Assembly (NCBI GenBank): GCA_965279195.1
Contig: CBDIHP010000047.1
Coordinates: 124,001-188,000 of the forward strand
Direction: 5' to 3'
From: CBDIHP01 sp965279195
GTDB taxonomy: Bacteria; Planctomycetota; Planctomycetia; Isosphaerales; Isosphaeraceae
DNA length: 64,000 nt
In this document: positions 63,057 to 64,000 of the stretch, piece after piece
Position numbering within the stretch: position 1 is the first letter of the stretch
How the letters are laid out: each line of letters begins with the position of its first letter
Translations under genes and position numbers: made by a program
Notes under the pieces: model-generated
Database searches by the model: none
The model's input: only the letters and a program-made list of their open reading frames with translations
What the model was told of the DNA's origin: nothing

Positions 63057-64000
63057 TCACGCGATGATGTCTTTGACGACCCGCCCGGCGACGTCGGTGA
63101 GCCGGAAATCGCGGCCGGCGTAGCGGTAGGTCAGCTTTTCGTGATCGAGGCCGAGCAGGTGGAGCATCGTGGCGTGGAGGTCGTGCATGTGGACCTTGTT
63201 GTCGACGGCATAGTACCCATAATCATCCGTCGCGCCGTAGGTGATGCCACGCTTGACGCCGCCGCCGGCGAGCCACATGGTGAACCCCTCGGGGTTGTGG
63301 TCGCGGCCGTCCTTGGATTCGGCCACGGGCGTGCGCCCGAATTCGCCGCCCCAGAGGACGAGCGTGTCATCCAGGAGCCCTCGCGTCTTCAAGTCCTTGA
63401 GGAGTGCGGCGATGGGCCTGTCGACTTCCTTCGAGTTCTTGGAATGACCTTCCCGGAGCTTGCTGTGCTGGTCCCACTGCACGAAGGCGTCGCTGTGCGT
63501 GACCTGGATGAACCGCACGCCGCGCTCGGCGAACCGCCGGGCGAGGAGGCACTGGCGTCCGAAATTGGCGGTCATGGGGTCGTCGATGCCGTACATCTTG
63601 CGGGTCGCCGGGCTCTCCTGCTCGATGGCCTGGGCCTCGGGCATCGCGGCCTGCATGCGGTGGGCCAGTTCGAACGACGCCAGCCGACCCTCCAGCTCCA
63701 GGTTCGGGCCGACCTTCGCCAGGTCATCGCGGTTCATGTCGGCGAGCAGGTCGATCTCCATGCGTTGGAGGTCGCGGGTGCTGTGGGCGTTCTCGATGAA
63801 CCGGACCCGCGCACGGTCGGAGGGGACGCTGGCGTTTCCGATCGGCGTCCCCTGATATTGCGCGGGCAGGAAGGCCGAGCCCCAGTTGAGGACGCCGCCG
63901 TGGGCGAGCGTCGGGCAGATGGTGATGAACCCCGGGAGGTCGCGATTCTCGCTGCCCAGTCCGTAGGTGACCCACGCGCCCATGCTGGGGCGGACGAAGT
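63057..64000 (-). CDS. DUF1501 protein, N-terminus outside window
   Basis: The frame is open to the right edge (reading ...FVRPSMGAWVTYGLGSEN), so the start and signal lie beyond 64000. About 314 residues are present. Family motifs: GSENRDLPGFITICPT, VTHSDAFVQWDQHSK, VLWGGEFGRTPVAESKDGRD, GFTMWLAGGGVKRG, MHDLHATMLHLLGLDHEKLT and YRYAGRDFRLTDVAG at the C-terminus. The partner cytochrome/DUF1553 gene is expected just beyond the window. It is the third DUF1501 copy here, closest by eye to the copy at 39662. Together with the downstream Kelch, PLP and amidohydrolase genes it may form a single operon. Confidence 0.93.
   Translation of the reverse strand, partial: FVRPSMGAWVTYGLGSENRDLPGFITICPTLAHGGVLNWGSAFLPAQYQGTPIGNASVPSDRARVRFIENAHSTRDLQRMEIDLLADMNRDDLAKVGPNLELEGRLASFELAHRMQAAMPEAQAIEQESPATRKMYGIDDPMTANFGRQCLLARRFAERGVRFIQVTHSDAFVQWDQHSKLREGHSKNSKEVDRPIAALLKDLKTRGLLDDTLVLWGGEFGRTPVAESKDGRDHNPEGFTMWLAGGGVKRGITYGATDDYGYYAVDNKVHMHDLHATMLHLLGLDHEKLTYRYAGRDFRLTDVAGRVVKDIIA

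Overview
The window looks like a chromosome segment of a planctomycete, most likely from or near the Isosphaeraceae. The evidence is very high GC, several DUF1501 genes paired with cytochrome-c/DUF1549/DUF1553 genes, PEP-CTERM proteins, an ECF sigma factor beside a TPR Ser/Thr kinase, a DUF1559 pilin-like protein, and extracellular proteins carrying the N-terminal ERREVPA-type motif. No tRNA, rRNA, CRISPR array, prophage or intact insertion sequence was seen.

Layout. 1-605: a macro-domain gene running off the left edge. 1.1-5.0 kb: three tandem, nearly identical PEP-CTERM proteins of the choice-of-anchor E type. Each has the same two upstream sequence elements and the same kind of hairpin terminator. 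5.2-11.3 kb: a small membrane-anchored protein, an M14 carboxypeptidase, a UPF0173 metallo-hydrolase, a second M14-like protein whose metal and catalytic residues are replaced, and a channel-like membrane protein without the potassium filter. 11.5-17.0 kb: a 1330-residue secreted redox fusion (TIM barrel, cytochrome c, DUF6797-like region, propeller, cupredoxin), divergent from a Tat-exported protein. 17.0-23.1 kb: a dissolved inorganic carbon pump operon, dabA followed by two different NuoL/NuoM-like subunits. 23.5-28.2 kb: an NTF2-like protein, an S9 dipeptidyl peptidase and another M14 carboxypeptidase. 28.2-30.3 kb: 3-hydroxybutyrate dehydrogenase with a GntP-type permease. 30.4-44.2 kb: a one-strand block of DUF1501, DUF1553, PVC-type dehydrogenase/HEAT/cytochrome c and PHP-type proteins, interrupted by a Uma2 endonuclease remnant. 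44.6-50.3 kb: a thioredoxin-heme-PDZ protein, an ECF sigma factor and a large kinase. 50.4-53.3 kb: GNAT, DUF1559 and Rpn-like genes among repeats. 54-59 kb: two matrixin-like paralogues and a frameshifted hypothetical gene. 59-64 kb: an amidohydrolase, a SelA-like PLP enzyme, a Kelch protein and a DUF1501 gene running off the right edge.

The main themes are extracytoplasmic degradation (M14, S9, matrixin, amidohydrolase), the planctomycete secreted cytochrome/DUF1501 systems, and surface anchoring. The most distinctive non-coding feature is a family of six intergenic elements, about 120-225 bp each, built on inverted copies of a GGGTCTCCAGACCC-type palindrome; five have matching inverted ends. 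A second dispersed repeat, TTGAACCACAGAGAC-like, forms the terminator between two convergent genes. All functional statements are inferred from sequence motifs read by eye; no database search was run.
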